The position numbers and the translations under genes were made by a program. Shown here in pieces: positions 20,031-20,206 of a stretch of DNA of 20,206 nt. How positions within the stretch are numbered: the first letter of the stretch is position 1; each line of letters starts with the position of its first letter. The notes beneath the pieces were generated by a model that did not search any database, was not told the origin of the DNA, and saw nothing but the letters and a program-made list of their open reading frames with translations. Location: assembly GCA_965370555.1 (NCBI GenBank), contig CBDUVB010000028.1, positions 1-20,206 of the forward strand, written 5' to 3'. This DNA is from JAJOKK01 sp965370555 (GTDB lineage: Bacteria > Bipolaricaulota > Bipolaricaulia > UBA7950 > UBA9294).

Positions 20031-20206
20031 CCCCGTCCCGGAAGGGCGGGGATGAAAAATGCTTGCTGCCGAAGGCAGCACTGTTTGTTGTAAAGTGGAG
20101 GCATGGTTACAAAGAGAGGCAGTCACTGTGTGTACGACACGAAATATCACTTGGTATGGGCACCGAAGTATCGGAAGTGGATACTGCGGGGGGAAATCAG
20201 AGATCG
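20031..20206 (+). mobile_element. IS200/IS605-type element, left end, running off the window
   Basis: Two subterminal hairpins stand before a tnpA gene, the usual layout of IS200/IS605 left ends. First: CCCCGTCCC (20031-20039) with GGGCGGGG (20044-20051), one bulged T. Second: TGCTGCC (20064-20070) with GGCAGCA (20074-20080), loop GAA. Such elements have no inverted repeats and do not duplicate their target; the exact left junction cannot be set here. Confidence 0.72.
20103..20206 (+). CDS. tnpA: IS200/IS605-family transposase TnpA, N-terminal part
   Basis: The frame begins MVTKRGSHCVYDTKYHLVWA and continues PKYRKWILRGEIRD to the window edge. The YHLVWAPKYRK segment is the conserved N-terminal strand of Y1 HUH single-strand transposases. 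The catalytic HUH and Tyr motifs lie beyond the edge. GGAGG at 20097-20101 is only one base before the ATG, so a downstream GTG could be the start. Whether a tnpB follows is not visible. Confidence 0.88.
   Translation, partial: MVTKRGSHCVYDTKYHLVWAPKYRKWILRGEIRD

Overview
The window looks like a piece of the chromosome of an anaerobic or microaerophilic bacterium of fairly high GC content. Reasons: a long run of strictly anaerobic-type oxygen and nitric oxide defence genes (two rubrerythrins, superoxide reductase, desulforedoxin, rubredoxin, A-type flavodiiron protein, hybrid cluster protein), Shine-Dalgarno sequences of the AAGGAGG type, sigma-70-like promoters (TTGACA-17-TATAAT), and lipoproteins with signal peptides. 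No rRNA, tRNA or CRISPR array was seen. The phylum cannot be fixed from this alone; an uncultured lineage such as Bipolaricaulota/Acetothermia, or a Thermotogae- or Spirochaete-like anaerobe (a TatT-like protein is present), are guesses.

Layout. 1-1566: remnant of a DUF4277-type (IS1634-like) transposase gene, cut by a 1310-bp IS3-family element with matching inverted ends; its orfB carries a one-base insertion. 1567-1859: no gene. 1860-3997 (-): a small orphan protein and a PAS-GGDEF-EAL cyclic-di-GMP protein. 4230-5609 (-): class III PLP aminotransferase, divergent from a TatT-like secreted TPR protein (5736-6602 +). 6749-8292 (-): a Cys-rich secreted protein and a PKD-domain lipoprotein.

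8431-16142 (+): the oxygen-stress island. perR (apparently leaderless) - mutM - rubrerythrin - peroxiredoxin - ferritin - flavin reductase - rubredoxin - hybrid cluster protein - flavodiiron protein - ferritin-like remnant - second rubrerythrin - superoxide reductase - desulforedoxin. The likely logic is: flavin reductase passes NAD(P)H electrons to rubredoxin, which feeds the flavodiiron protein (O2 or NO reduction) and the rubrerythrins (peroxide reduction); superoxide reductase removes superoxide; ferritin stores iron; MutM repairs 8-oxoguanine; PerR senses peroxide. Two copies of a three-hairpin repeat sit in the gaps before the flavodiiron gene and before the superoxide reductase gene. 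Two genes that are fused in other anaerobes (flavin reductase + rubredoxin; desulforedoxin + superoxide reductase) are separate here.

16198-16365: decayed C-terminal piece of a ZIP metal transporter. 16369-19624 (-): copper operon csoR - copA - Cys-rich lipoprotein, the last one broken by a frameshift in a GCGCGC run. A divergent small membrane protein gene (19874 +) has a strong promoter and its own G-tract palindrome resembling that of csoR, but appears interrupted by an IS200/IS605-type element whose tnpA runs off the right edge.
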